Of a DNA stretch of 64,000 bases, positions 9,790 to 20,700 are shown in pieces. Made by a program: the position numbers and the translations under genes. How positions within the stretch are numbered: position 1 is the first letter of the stretch; every line of letters begins with the position of its first letter. The notes below the pieces were generated by a model, which made no database searches, had not been told where the DNA came from, and saw nothing but the letters and a program-made list of their open reading frames with translations. Source of the stretch: Semisulcospira habei (lineage: Eukaryota; Mollusca; Gastropoda; Semisulcospiridae); the NCBI GenBank assembly GCA_036245525.1, contig BTPG01000004.1, positions 231,715,891-231,779,890 of the forward strand, read 5' to 3'.

Positions 9790-12233
9790 GTCTCTTGGCT
9801 TGACTTCGCGAACGAAGATTTTATAGGAGTTGCCCACGACGTCTGCAGGCTTGTTCGTGGCTGCGGAGGCCAATCCGAGACAGGCAGGTTCGACCGCAGT
9901 GGCTGCAGGGGAAGGTATGGCCGGGGTTCTGAGCTGCGGCATCTCTGTTTTTTCTCCTGAGCCGCTTGTCCTTAAGGCTAACTCTGTGAGAGTCCTCAAA
10001 GGAGACAGCTGCCTTGTAAATGGTGGAGCGCCAGGTGTCACGGTCCGCAGCAAGCGAAGACCAATGGTGGTGGTCGATTTGGCAGGCACTAAGTGACTTC
10101 TTGAGACAGTCTTTGTATCTCTTCTTTGGTGCCCCTCTGTCACGGTGTCCAGTAGCAAGCTCGCCGAACAGGGTGATATTTGGTAGGCGATGATCCTCCA
10201 TCCTGGAGACATGCCCCGCCCAGCGGAGCTGTGTCCGCAACAGCAAAGCCTCGATGCTCACAGTTTCAGCCTGTTCAAGGACCTCGACGTTGGTGACATA
10301 GTCACTCCAGTGAATGCCCAGGATGGTACGCAGGCAGCGCTGGTGGAAGCGTTCGAGGAGTCGTAGTTGGCTGCGGTAGGGGGCCCAGGACTCGGAACCA
10401 TACAGCAGGGTGGTGAGGACCACAGCTCTGTACACGCTGATCTTGGTGCCTGTTTTCAGCTGTTGATTGTGCCACACCCGCTTGAAAAGTCGCCCGAAAG
10501 CGCTGTTCGCTTTTGCCAGCCTGCTGTCAAGCTCCTTGTCCAGCTTGGCGTCCGACGTGATAATGCAGCCAAGGTAAGTAAACTGGTGCACTGACTTTAG
10601 TTCAGACTCGCCAATGGTGATGTGAGGAGGGCGATACACTGTCTTGGGTGCCGGCTGATGGAGGACCTCTGTCTTTTTCAGACTGACCTCGAGTCCAAAG
10701 AGCTGGGCAGCATCTGCGAAGCAAGACGTGATGCGCTGCACGGCTCTCTCTGTGTGTGCAACGAGGGCAGCATCATCAGCAAAAAGCAGCTCACGAATCA
10801 GTTGGTCTAGGGTTTTCGTGTGGGCCTGCAGTCGTCTGAGGTTGAACAGGCTGCCATCGAGACGATACCTGATGTACACTGCATCGTCATCATCAAGGTC
10901 CACTGTGGCCTGCTTCAACATCATGCTAAAAAAGATGGTGAAGAGGGTCGGTGCCAGCACGCAGCCCTGCTTTACGCCGTTGAGAATAGGGAATGGTTCT
11001 GAGAGGTCATTGTTGAGTCTGACCTGGCCTTGCTGGTCCTCGTGTAGCTGGACAATCATGTTGAGGAACTTTGGGGGACAGCCAAGTCGCTCCAGGATCT
11101 GCCACATGCCTTGCCTGCTCACAGTGTCGATCGCTTTTGTTAGGTCGACAAATGTTACGTACAGCCCTTTGTTCTGCTCGCGGCACTTCTCCTGTAGCTG
11201 TCTCAGCACAAAGACCATATCGGTGGTGCTCCTGTTTGCTCTGAAGCCACACTGGCCCTCTGGGAGTTGGTCTTCAGCGATGGCAGGTACCAGCCGATTC
11301 AGGAGCAGCCTTGCAAGGATTTTCCCAGCAATGGACAGCAGGGTAATTCCCCGATAGTTGGAACAGTCAGACTTCTCGCCTTTGTTCTTGTACAGGGTGA
11401 TAACGACTGCATCACGGAGATCTTTTGGTAGTGTTCCTTCCTCCCAGCAGCAGAGAAAGAGGTCATGGAGCTTGTTGTGCAGTGCTGTGCCTCCATGTTT
11501 CCAGATCTCTGGCGGTATTCCATCAATGCCTGCTGCTTTGCCACTCTTGAGCTGGTGGATGGCTGTGAGGGTCTCTTCAGCGGTGGGCGGTTCGTCCAAT
11601 TCAACCTTTACTGGGAGGTGTGGGATTTGTATGACGACTGCTTCTTGAACAGTGCGCTCAGCGCTGAAGAGGCTCTGAAAGTATTCCGACCAGCGGTTCA
11701 AGATGGAGGTATTATCTGTGAGGAGTGCCTGGCCATTCGCGCTTCGCAGGGGACTTTGTACCAGGTGCCTGGGGCCATACACTGCTTTCAGTGCTTCGTA
11801 GAAGCCCCTGTAGTCACCATTGTCAGCACAAAGCTGGGTCCTCTGTGCAAGTCTGGTCCACCACTCATTCTGGAGATCTCTGAGCTTGCGCTGGAGACTG
11901 CTGCAGACGAGGCGGAAGGCAGACTTCTTCACAGGGCAGGAAGGCTGGGCTAGGTGGGCCTGATGGGCGGCTCTTTTTTTTGCTAGGTGTTCCTGGATCT
12001 CTACATCGTTTTCGTCAAACCAGTCTTTGTTCTTCTTTCTGGCGAAACCCAAGACTTCTGCAGAGGATTTTGTAATAGCATTTTTCAGTTGTTCCCAAAG
12101 TGTTTCAGGGGAGGAGTCTACTGGGTCCGCTGTGTCTACTGGGTCCGCTGTGTCTTTGAGCCTGCGCTGTAAATCTGTCTGAAAGGCGGCTTTCACATCG
12201 TCACGCTGAAGGCTGGCAACATCAAGCTTTTTC
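9790..12233 (-). mobile_element. LINE A1, 5'-truncated RTE-like non-LTR element
   Basis: It is inserted in the LINE E endonuclease. The 79 bp at 9711-9789 are repeated, identically by eye, at 12234-12312, a very long target-site duplication. The element's 3' terminus (left) has the CTTCG-TTCG-CGAAG hairpin also seen in copies at 18998, 39410 and 54425. The 5' end is truncated within the segment between endonuclease and RT. Confidence 0.85.
9821..12196 (-). CDS. LINE A1 reverse transcriptase ORF (791 codons, 5'-truncated element)
   Basis: One long open frame without stops. RT blocks in order: LKSGKAAGIDGIP (around residue 215), YRGITLLSI, GFRANRSTTD, VDLTKAIDT (catalytic D; the usual KAFD phenylalanine is isoleucine), NGVKQGCVLAP and LLFADDAALVAH with the catalytic DD pair (around residue 470). 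The C-terminal end has a zinc-finger-like CSHCGRTC...H...C. A direct duplication DTADPVDTADPVD sits near the N-terminus. The endonuclease is missing in this copy but present at 59.7-60.4 kb. It is probably immobile because it is truncated. Confidence 0.85.
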   Translation of the reverse strand: MKAAFQTDLQRRLKDTADPVDTADPVDSSPETLWEQLKNAITKSSAEVLGFARKKNKDWFDENDVEIQEHLAKKRAAHQAHLAQPSCPVKKSAFRLVCSSLQRKLRDLQNEWWTRLAQRTQLCADNGDYRGFYEALKAVYGPRHLVQSPLRSANGQALLTDNTSILNRWSEYFQSLFSAERTVQEAVVIQIPHLPVKVELDEPPTAEETLTAIHQLKSGKAAGIDGIPPEIWKHGGTALHNKLHDLFLCCWEEGTLPKDLRDAVVITLYKNKGEKSDCSNYRGITLLSIAGKILARLLLNRLVPAIAEDQLPEGQCGFRANRSTTDMVFVLRQLQEKCREQNKGLYVTFVDLTKAIDTVSRQGMWQILERLGCPPKFLNMIVQLHEDQQGQVRLNNDLSEPFPILNGVKQGCVLAPTLFTIFFSMMLKQATVDLDDDDAVYIRYRLDGSLFNLRRLQAHTKTLDQLIRELLFADDAALVAHTERAVQRITSCFADAAQLFGLEVSLKKTEVLHQPAPKTVYRPPHITIGESELKSVHQFTYLGCIITSDAKLDKELDSRLAKANSAFGRLFKRVWHNQQLKTGTKISVYRAVVLTTLLYGSESWAPYRSQLRLLERFHQRCLRTILGIHWSDYVTNVEVLEQAETVSIEALLLRTQLRWAGHVSRMEDHRLPNITLFGELATGHRDRGAPKKRYKDCLKKSLSACQIDHHHWSSLAADRDTWRSTIYKAAVSFEDSHRVSLKDKRLRRKNRDAAAQNPGHTFPCSHCGRTCLSRIGLRSHEQACRRRGQLL

Positions 12234-12312
12234 TTTTAGACCAAGCTGTGTCGTAACACAATCCCACGCTGCGTGAGATTTAAGCATATCAATATTGAAG
12301 TCGTCTAGCAAT

Positions 12313-12797
12313 AAGACATCGTTATTAGACAAATCAACATGTTCAATGGATTGCAGGAAGTCGTCATACCATTTATACGAGGCAGACGGGTTACGATAGA
12401 AAAAAACTATAAAGACTGGTCTGGTTTTAGGGCCTTTGAGCTCAAGCCAGATACACTCTACGTCAGGGGTTTCTAAGTCTTCACGTCGACGAACGAGTGT
12501 TTAGATAGAGTTATGTATGTAAACGGCAATACCAGTCAGACCAGGCATACAAGGGTCTCGCCGAACAGTACTAAAGTTGGGAATACTGATGGCATCGTTA
12601 CTCATATCAGGGTTTAAACGTGTTTCACTTAAACCAAACAAGAGGAACGGTTCAGGTGCGTTTAAGTAAACGTTTAAATCGGATACCTTATTAAAGAGGT
12701 GGTAGATATTCAGATGACCGATTTTTAGGTTGCACTGCTTCTTTGCGGGGTGCTTCATTTTCATTAACGAAAGCAACCCTAAACTGCAGCGCACTAT
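12313..12797 (-). pseudogene. LINE E endonuclease, N-terminal part
   Basis: GHLNIYHLFNKVSDL and FLLFGLSETRLN match the N/E motifs of APE-type LINE endonucleases. An in-frame stop near 12500 and the LINE A1 insertion at 12234 separate it from the C-terminal half at 9468-9788. Confidence 0.7.
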
Positions 12798-13353
12798 AAG
12801 CTAATATGATTTTTTTTACGTTAAACAAATAAAATAATAATTTTAAAAAAAGGAAATAGAGGAAGTACACTCTACAAGTGTCAATGGTGCACAGTAGAGT
12901 TGTACTATATGTGCACACCGCTTCAGCTATCACACGTCAGGCGTGTCAGTAAGGGACACTAATAGTAATACAAGTTCAGCACTGCAAGCATGAGTAATAG
13001 CTGCTGGTAGTTCTTGGCGGTACACAACTAAAGCCTTACTGTGAGAGATCAACAGTCTTACCGCTAGGTAATCAATCTCTAGGCGGCAGCAAGGTTGAGA
13101 AGTGACGGGAAAAGACTCACACTGCCAGATAAGCGCTTTTGTCGAAACTGCAGACCGATACCTAAACGGTAAGAGCACAATAGAACATAATCAGAAGAGA
13201 ACGCACACAAAATTTAGTTCATACCTCACAAATGAGGTATTATGAATACCGAAATATTGAAAACACTGGTTTTCTTTGTCAGATACAAATGCTGAATGAA
13301 AAGAACCAATCCGCTTAGCCGTTGCTAATATAGTTGATCGCACCCAAAACTAC

Positions 13354-13630
13354 TCAGTAAGCATGTGTTGGATTGATACTCTGAGGCCAGTGTCCGCCAT
13401 TAATAGCCGGCATGGGGAGGGCCGGAAAGTATGGATCACACATTCCACTGCCCGGGTGCGGGAGTCCGTACGGTGAAGGGTAGTACCACTGAACACCATC
13501 AGAGCGATTAAGTTTCTGTTGCCACAGAGCTGTAGGCGGATACATCAGTTGCTGTTGTTGGTGGTGATGTTGCCAGTCAACAAGAGCAACTGGCGTATCC
13601 TGTAGTTTCTGAGGCTCTTTTTTATTTAGT
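13354..13630 (-). pseudogene. Proline/aromatic-rich ORF, possible LINE E ORF1 tail
   Basis: The frame is open from about 13630 (no ATG until 13545) and encodes a glutamine stretch (HHHQQQQL) and then a proline-, tyrosine- and glycine-rich tail. It lies just upstream of the LINE E endonuclease frame on the same strand, where ORF1 would be expected. I recognise no domain; it could also be an unrelated exon. Confidence 0.3.
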
Positions 13631-13640
13631 CTTCTGCCAG

Positions 13641-14363
13641 TGGTTTGTTTCTATGTGTGTTCATTTGTGTGCATGTGTGTTTGTTTGCGTGCACGTGTGT
13701 GTGTGTCTGTGTGTGTGTGTGTGTGTGGGGGGGGTGTACTAGACATCAACTCACGCTTACGCAACAATGAAATGCTTGATTGATTTATTTTTCTATTACA
13801 CTTTCCGTGCTAATTACACATTTCCCGAAAAGTCTTTCGATTAGGAATATAAAAAAAAAATATCTTAGAAGCAAAGTTCATGTGATTTTAAAACAGTTTT
13901 CTGCAATGCACACACAAAAAGCACATGTTGCCCTTTAAAAAGCCTGGCGTCAGAGCTCGAGCCCATTACCACATAGTGATAGACATAAGGCCACAACACG
14001 ATTTCACCATGGGACGCAACTGCTACACTGACCTCGCTTTTTTCAGTAAGCCTTATGAAGGAGTGATCTGTCTTATAAATGTATTGTCTTTGGTGAGATG
14101 TGTAAAAGTTATGTGTACAGATTTTGTAGTGTATACTTTTGTCCATTTGGAATTTGTAGCTGTGTAAGTGCAGGGAGAAAATGTTCATAATTATGTTATA
14201 CTGTTTTCATGTCTTGTTTGTACTATCTGTTATAAATGTACTACAAGCAAATTTCTCTTTTCGAGATAATAAAGTACTCTTATTAATATTTGTATTCTTA
14301 TTATTATTGTAGCAAGTATCTTCACTTCTTCATTGTAATTGCAAATCGGCGACACGCGAATCG
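13641..14363. other. Non-coding DNA with a GT microsatellite
   Basis: (GT)n with interruptions at about 13650-13735, ending in a G run. The remaining sequence to 14363 is AT-rich with no recognised gene; short ORFs on both strands lack family features. Confidence 0.6.
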
Positions 14364-14446
14364 CCATGATAGTTTAAGGGTAGTGCCTAATTAGCTTGGC
14401 GCCTACAGAGGTGCCAAGCTAATCAGGCACTGCCCATGACCGATCG
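14364..14446. mobile_element. Palindromic MITE core, copy F3
   Basis: Only the central hairpin is clear: CATGATAGTTTAAGGGTAGT through GCTTGGCGCC and its reversed complement ending GGCACTGCCC. The outer ends and TTAA are not recognisable. Confidence 0.6.
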
Positions 14447-14799
14447 GGAACAGACATGTTTCTTTTTTTAGGAGACAGTGCTTAGCATAAATGTTAAATG
14501 TGATTGAAAAAGAGGAATATGCGAAAAGGACGTGGATCAACTGACGAGGATCGACACCCATACTGAATGTTATTAGCCACTTGTTTATTTGCGGTAGTAT
14601 GATAGCGAACTCCATCGGTGTGAATATGTGCAACAGCTTTAGCGAATGCAATATCTGTTGCCACCTTAACATTGTTTCCCATTTTCCATTACAGTGGGAA
14701 AATAAGAAACAATTCTGAAGTGGATGCAGGTACTGTTTAGCCCATTGTGGCCAAGGATCGAAATCCCGAAATATTGGAGTAGTCATCCGAAGTTTGTAT
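14447..14799. other. Unassigned DNA
   Basis: The 127-codon minus-strand ORF spanning this stretch and MITE F3 has no recognisable domain and part of it reads through the MITE; treated as chance. Confidence 0.4.
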
Positions 14800-14932
14800 T
14801 ACAATTCAGGAGACAGATCGACCATGATGGTTCAAGAGTGCTGCCAGAATAGCTTGGCACTTCTGGCAGCACCCTTGAACTATCATGGTCGACCCTTATT
14901 TTGCTCTGGTGTTGCGGGGCTGAATGAGTTAA
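14800..14932. mobile_element. Palindromic TTAA MITE, copy F4
   Basis: Hairpin arms AGTGCTGCCAGAATAGCTTG / complementary GTGCCAAG-type sequence around the centre. The right end GGGGCTGAATGAGTTAA matches F2. The left end is degraded. Confidence 0.6.
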
Positions 14933-15462
14933 ACTGGAGCAGGTTTATTGGTACTTTTTATAATTCCATGACAGTATTTTGTGTTCAAATTTTTGTGTTA
15001 ATTTTGTTTGCTTGGAGCGCGGCTTGGGAAACAATTCTAAAGCGACAACCGGTAGCGTATTGTTTAAAGTACCATTACCCGTAAAGCTGAAGACGCATGT
15101 CAGCAGTATTTGTGTTTGTAATGCCTTGTCGACTCATATAATGAACTTTAACAGCAGTTGGGACACACAGCAAAAGCATGCGTAATCGCACTTATTTATT
15201 CTGCGCAACCGTTAGTTTGTCATTCTATTTCTATCTGTTTCTCGTACTGAAAGGGTTTTATTTATAGAACAGAATGGAGTCATTTTCAGGCTACTTGATA
15301 CAAATACGACGTGTGCTGAGCTGGATTCTCTTGTGTTTAAATTAACCATAGCTAGACCCGTGTGTAGCGTTTCGTAACCATATGTTACAGAAGTGTATCT
15401 TTGAACAGTTATCGCGGTAGTGGGCCTTAAAATGGGAGCAGTAAATTTTTTTTTTATCTCAT
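14933..15462. other. Unassigned DNA
   Basis: No coding pattern or repeat family recognised between MITE copies F4 and F5. Confidence 0.4.
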
Positions 15463-15668
15463 TTAACCCCAAAGCCGTATGTCTCAAATTTTGGAGGTGT
15501 CGCTAAGGACTACGTAAAAGTTGCAGGAGACGGATCGACCATGATAACTCAAGGGTATTGCCAGATTAGCTTGGCGCCTGAAGGCGCCAAGCCAATCTGG
15601 CACTACCCTTGAAATATCATGGTCAGTCTCCGTCTCCTGGTGAAGGGCGTCGGGGCTAAAAGGGTTAA
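15463..15668. mobile_element. Palindromic TTAA MITE, copy F5
   Basis: Bounded by TTAACCC on the left and GGGTTAA on the right, with a central hairpin (GGGTATTGCCAGATTAGCTT ... complement) around GGCGCCTGAAGGCGCC. Confidence 0.75.
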
Positions 15669-16648
15669 TAAGTCCAAAAGGTATTTTCAAATGTATGTGT
15701 TCATGTTTGTGTGTGTTTACATGGCGTGCGGCATATCTATGTTACATGCAGAGAGATGAATATTAGAGAGCGGACGGACACCTAAATCAATAATGCCGTA
15801 TCGATAGTTATAAATCAGGGTAAATTACGTACGTAATTACGTTACGGTCCAGAATTTGTAATTTCCCGTTGTCACAGTTGGCGTTCCTGAGAAATAGCGA
15901 CTACATCCTGTACACGCCACCCACCCCCCTACCCCCACACCCCACCCCCCACCAACCTCGCACACACACACACACACATACCCACCCCCTACCCCCACCC
16001 CCCACCCCCCACCAACCTTGCACACACACACACACAAGCACACACAAACATATTAGGTCAAATTATTCCGTTCTGTGTCAACGCTTCAAATTTATGTCAC
16101 TAAGCCACTAGGACAGATTTTTAATCTGGTACAAACATTAAAAATAGGCTTTTTTTCCAAATATGGAGCACCAAGTCGTTCCTAAAACAAATAAAACTCT
16201 CCAAGTTAGTAGTTGTGTGGAGAAAAAATAATTTTGTTTCGACGTCTGTGTGAAGAAAAAGTTTTCACTCCACTCATCGTGACTGCTGCGATGCATTTAA
16301 AATAAAAGACAAAACCCATAACTCTACTCCCAGTGAGAGACCTCAGTGATTTAAGTCACTATACACCCACTCTGTTTTACGAGTGTTTTTAGATCACCAA
16401 CTCACGCTAGGAGAAAATTGGGTGTGAGTGGTTAGTTTGAAACCGGATCAGGGACATTTGCGCTGTTGCGTGCGTTTATTGCCTTGTTTACCCAACCAGA
16501 GCAGGAAGAGAATTAAGCCAGACAAGCTTTTGCGTATTCATTATATAACACCTGCTCTGTGAGTGAGTTTATTAGATTGCACCCCTTTCATAACCAGAAA
16601 GGCAAGCATAGTGTTTTGTACACACAGTTTATATATTGTGTTTTAAAA
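15669..16648. other. Non-coding DNA left of copy A, with CCCCAC/CA repeats
   Basis: Two direct copies of a C-rich plus (CA)n unit lie at about 15905-15985 and 15985-16050. The remainder to 16648 is the presumed left flank and leader of viral copy A. No inverted terminal repeat could be identified by eye. Confidence 0.5.
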
Positions 16649-17253
16649 ATGAACTTAATGACTCTCGACCCACACTGTGGCTTATTTGTTGGTGCCACGG
16701 GCTATGGAAAAACTGAATTTGTACTTAATCTATTACAAACAAGATACCTTCATCATTTTGAAAACATTGTGATATTCTGTCCTACTGTCAAACACAACAA
16801 AGCTTATCACAACCGTTCATTCATTGGACTGACAACAACATTTACTTAGTTGATCCTGAGAAGAAACTAAATGACTACCTGCAGTATTTTTACAAGCAAT
16901 TTGAAGGACAGCCAACCCTGTTCATAGTCGATGACTGCTCTGCAGATAAGGATATTGCTAAGAAGAGAAACACACTGGCAGAACTGGCCTTCAGTGGCAG
17001 ACATGCAAACATTAGTGTTTGGATTCTCACTCAAAAATATAATGCTGTACTGAAAGATTTTCGTGAGCAGTTAAAGTTTATTTGTTTGTTTTACTGCAAA
17101 GATCGTGACAGCTTTGAAGACTGTCTCAGAGAGAACGATGTCATCCCCAACAAACACGAACGAGACATTGTGAAAAACAAACTGAAATCGACTAAGCATC
17201 TAAAGCTTATTTTAAAGACAGATCAGCCCACAGGGTATGGGTTAGTGAAATAA
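16649..17253 (+). pseudogene. ATP: Viral genome-packaging ATPase, one frameshift
   Basis: A FtsK/A32-type packaging ATPase of the Polinton/adintovirus kind, expected to drive DNA into the capsid. Walker A is GATGYGKTEF (about residues 16-25). After a frameshift at about 16820, the second frame carries Walker B TLFIVDDC, the family segment LAFSGRHANISVWILTQKYN and FREQLKFICLFYCKDRDSFE, and ends TDQPTGYGLVK. About 200 residues in total is the usual length. The start is the ATG after TTTTAAAA. It lies upstream of, and in the same direction as, polB. Confidence 0.85.
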
Positions 17254-17338
17254 TTTAGCCTTTTGGTTTTGTCCATAAAAAATGATGGACAGGCAAAGCG
17301 GGTGAGCATTTGATATCACAGAGAGCTTCAGAGGTGTT

Positions 17339-17680
17339 GTGCATTTTTATGACTTAAAAACACAAGTTAAACATCCGTTTGAGCCTTTGATAAAACTCTC
17401 AACACCAACGAAGATATACATGGCATTTAATGTAACTTTTGGATATTCTAATAGTCCACCACGTTATAATTACAAGACTGTTCATCTTAAGACACAAGAT
17501 TTTATAGTTTATGTTGCTAACTGTGACTGGTTTGAGAGTATGTGTTTACACATATTCTACCATCTAAGTAAACAACATGATTATATTGAATTTGTTACTG
17601 TCAATAAAGTGATATTACACCTGCAGCATGAGCACAAGACCTTAAGACACAAACCAGGAAAGTGGTTGATTTGTTGGTGA
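17339..17680 (+). CDS. Hypothetical protein of virus-like element
   Basis: A 113-codon frame between the ATPase and polB. It has no recognised motif and no signal peptide; it is aromatic-rich (YNYKTVHLKTQDFIVYVANC region). Conserved position cannot be checked because copies B and C lack this part. An AATAAA-containing block, GTCAATAAAGTG-TATTACAC, occurs near its end (about 17598) and again at about 17724, perhaps poly(A) signals. Confidence 0.35.
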   Translation: MHFYDLKTQVKHPFEPLIKLSTPTKIYMAFNVTFGYSNSPPRYNYKTVHLKTQDFIVYVANCDWFESMCLHIFYHLSKQHDYIEFVTVNKVILHLQHEHKTLRHKPGKWLICW

Positions 17681-17786
17681 GTGAACTATATAAACTAAAT
17701 TTGTTTATTGTAGGGATTACAGTCAATAAAGTGCTATTACACATGGTGTAATGTTTTCTATTTATTATTTTGTCGGACAAATAAAA

Positions 17787-20700
17787 ATGACGGACAATGC
17801 CCAAAGCTTAAGAAACGTGTTTCACACAACAGACTTGCCTATATCCAACACTTACAGTGTCTATGAATCGATAGAAAGATCCTTTTTGGTCATACAAGAT
17901 AACCTTCTTTCTGGTAGTGTAAAGATTCAGATTGTTGCTAAAATAGAATATACCAGGGTAGATGGTGAAGTGATTGTTTCGTATATCTCGACAAGACAAC
18001 ACACAGTTAATTCAAAAGAGGAACTGGAAAAAGTGTTTAGAGAAAGACTGTTGCCTGACTTCTAGAAGCAATTGACAGAGCAAAAATGCAGGGATCTGGC
18101 TGGCACAAAGGCCGTGTACATGAACTGCAACTGAAGCAGTCAAGATATTATCCTATATTAGGCAAATCATGGTTGCCACTACCAATTGAGTTTGCAGACA
18201 AAAAGGCTGTCGTCAATGTTCAGAACAAAGATAATTTCTGTTTCATGTAGTGTGTGCTTGCCAAACTGCATTTTGTAAAAACAAAACCTGAACGTGTATC
18301 TAACTACACCAAATTTGAAAATGAACTCAACTTCAGTGGCATAGATTTTCCTGATAAGGTGGAGGATATAGATCTGTTTGAAAAACTAAATCCTGGGATA
18401 TCTGTGAATATGTATGTATGGGATAATGAGTCTGAGAACAAGTTACAACCAATTAGAGTGTCACCAATTGCCCCAACCTACGGTCAGTCAGAAGATAAGC
18501 ATGTTGATATGTTACTAATAAGCTCTGGCTCAGGTGATAACTTTCACTACACAATTATTAGGAGTATGTCACGACTAATTCACAACCATGTATCAAAACA
18601 CAATGGCAAATAGGAAGTATGTAAAAGATGCTTACAAAGGTTCTCCTCTATAAAAGTGGCACATAAACATACCCTGCACTGTAGGTCAGCTGATGACATT
18701 CAAACAATACTTAGGTATCCTTGATCCTGGTAGCAAGGTATATTTCAAGAACTATGTTAATCAGCAAAAGCTGCCGTTTGTAGTGTATGCTGATTTTGAA
18801 TCACTGGTTGTGCCATATGAGCATCCTGTTCCAGAATCATTACCAAAGACTGTAAAATTGAGTGATCAAGTGGTGTGTTCTTTCGGATATATTCTTGTTA
18901 GGTCAGATGGCCAGCATACAGAACCTGTTATCTACAGAGGTGAAAATGCAGCAGCTGAGTTTTTAACAGAAATGAGACAACTGTATAGTCAGGTAGTCTT
19001 CTTCTTCTTCTTGGCTGGACTTCGCGAACGAAGATTTTATAGGAGTTGCCCACGACGTCTGCAGGCTTGTTCGTGGCTGCGGAGGCCAATCCGGGACAGG
19101 CAGGTTCGACCGCAGTGGCTGCAGGGGAAGGTATGGCCAGAGTTCTGAGTTGCGGCATCTCTGTTCTTTCTCCTGAGCCGCTTGTCCTTAAGGCTAGCTC
19201 TGCGAGAGTCCTCAAAGGAGACAGCTGCCTTGTAAATAGTGGAGCGCCAGTCAGGTAGTACATTATTTGGAAAAGTGTCAGATGTCTTTGTTGATGACAG
19301 AAGAAGACAAACAGAATTTTGATGCAGCAGTGATGTGTTGGATTTGTGAACAACCTTTAGGAGGTTGTGATAAAGTTCGTGACCATGACCACATAACTGG
19401 GCGTTACAGAGGTGCTGCCCATTGTGATTGTAACTTGAAATTAAAAATAGATCCCAAGGCATATAAGTTGCCTATCTTTTTCCACAATCTCAAGGGGTAT
19501 GATTCACATATTATCATGCAGGCTGTGGATGAGTCTTACAAAAAAATTAGTTGTATTGCCCAGACAACTGAGAAATACTTGACTTTTAGGCTGGACAATA
19601 AATTAGCATTTTATGACTCCATGCAACATTTGTCTTTAGGGCTTGCTAGTCTTGCAGAAGGACTGACTGAGTATCCAATAACAAGTAAATATTTTGAGCC
19701 AGACTTGATTAAGAAAGGAGTGTATCCGTACGAGTACATCAGTGACTGGGTTGTGTTCGAGGAAAGGAGACTGCCACCAAAAGAGAAATTTTATTCCACA
19801 CTAAATGGTAAAGGTATTTCTGACTCCGATTACCAGCATGCACTTTATGCATGGGGTAAACTAAGGTGTGAAACGATTGGTGATTACCATGACCAATACT
19901 TGAAAGCTGATGTTTGCTTGCTTGCAGACGTATTTGAAAGTTATCGTGAAAAGGGTTTGTTACACTACAGACTTGACCCTGCTTGCTACATAACTAGTCC
20001 TGGCATGACATGGGATGCATTTTTAAAATCCAGTAAGATATCTATAGACCTGTTGTCGGATCATACGATGGGTGAAATGGTGGAACGTGGATTGAGGGGA
20101 AGCATTAGTATTGCAGCGAACAATTATGCCAGAGCCAACAATAAATATCTGGACGACCTTGGGTTTGACCCCTCAAGGTCAAGGTCATTCATTACGTACT
20201 TGGACGCTAACAATTTGTATGGGTTCGCGATGTGTGAATTATTGCCCTTGGAAAACTTGTGTCTGTATGATTTGTCACAGTATGACATAACACAGTTAAC
20301 AAATTATATTATGACTCATGGCCGGAATGATGCAAAGGGTTGGATCTTTGAAGTAGACCTGGAGTACCCACACCACCTACATGATTACCACAATGATTAT
20401 ATCCGTTGGCTGTTGAGAAAATGAGTATGACGGGTAAAAAAGTAGACACCAAACTTGTGCCAAATTTGAATGACAAATTCAATTACGTTTGTCACTTTCG
20501 CTTGTTACAGTTTTACATCAGACATGGGTTAGTACTAAAGAAAGTTCACAGGGGTATTCAATTTGAGCAAAGTGCTTTCATGAAAGATTATATAATGAAG
20601 AACACAACATTGCGTGCGAGGGACGGCAACACTGCATTTGACAAAGACTTCGTTAAGCTTATGAACAATGCCTGTTTTGGCAAGACTATGGAAGATCTTC

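Larger units (their letters stand above)
6771..13640 (-). mobile_element. LINE E, a CR1/L2-like non-LTR retrotransposon, split by LINE A1
   Basis: Read on the minus strand, the order is an ORF1-like tail (13.63-13.35 kb), an endonuclease (12.8-12.3 and 9.79-9.47 kb), reverse transcriptase (9.25-7.46 kb) and a 3' region ending in repeats of GTTCATT at about 6771-6793, a short-unit tail typical of CR1/L2-type LINEs. The 3' region carries CA/GT microsatellites. LINE A1 interrupts the endonuclease at 9790-12233. Clade assignment is by motif style only. Confidence 0.7.

Noticed and set aside
10728..11357. 209-codon plus-strand ORF
   Set aside because: Antisense shadow of the LINE A1 reverse transcriptase.
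14403..14786. 127-codon minus-strand ORF
   Set aside because: No domain, partly through MITE F3; likely chance.
18249..18251. TAG in polB as a recoded stop
   Set aside because: Several frameshifts, another stop and a LINE insertion in the same gene make ordinary decay the simpler reading.
17787..18613. A separate adenain-like protease gene upstream of polB
   Set aside because: The sequence matches the usual N-terminal region of this PolB family; no His-Asp-Cys protease pattern was seen. No viral protease was found in the window.
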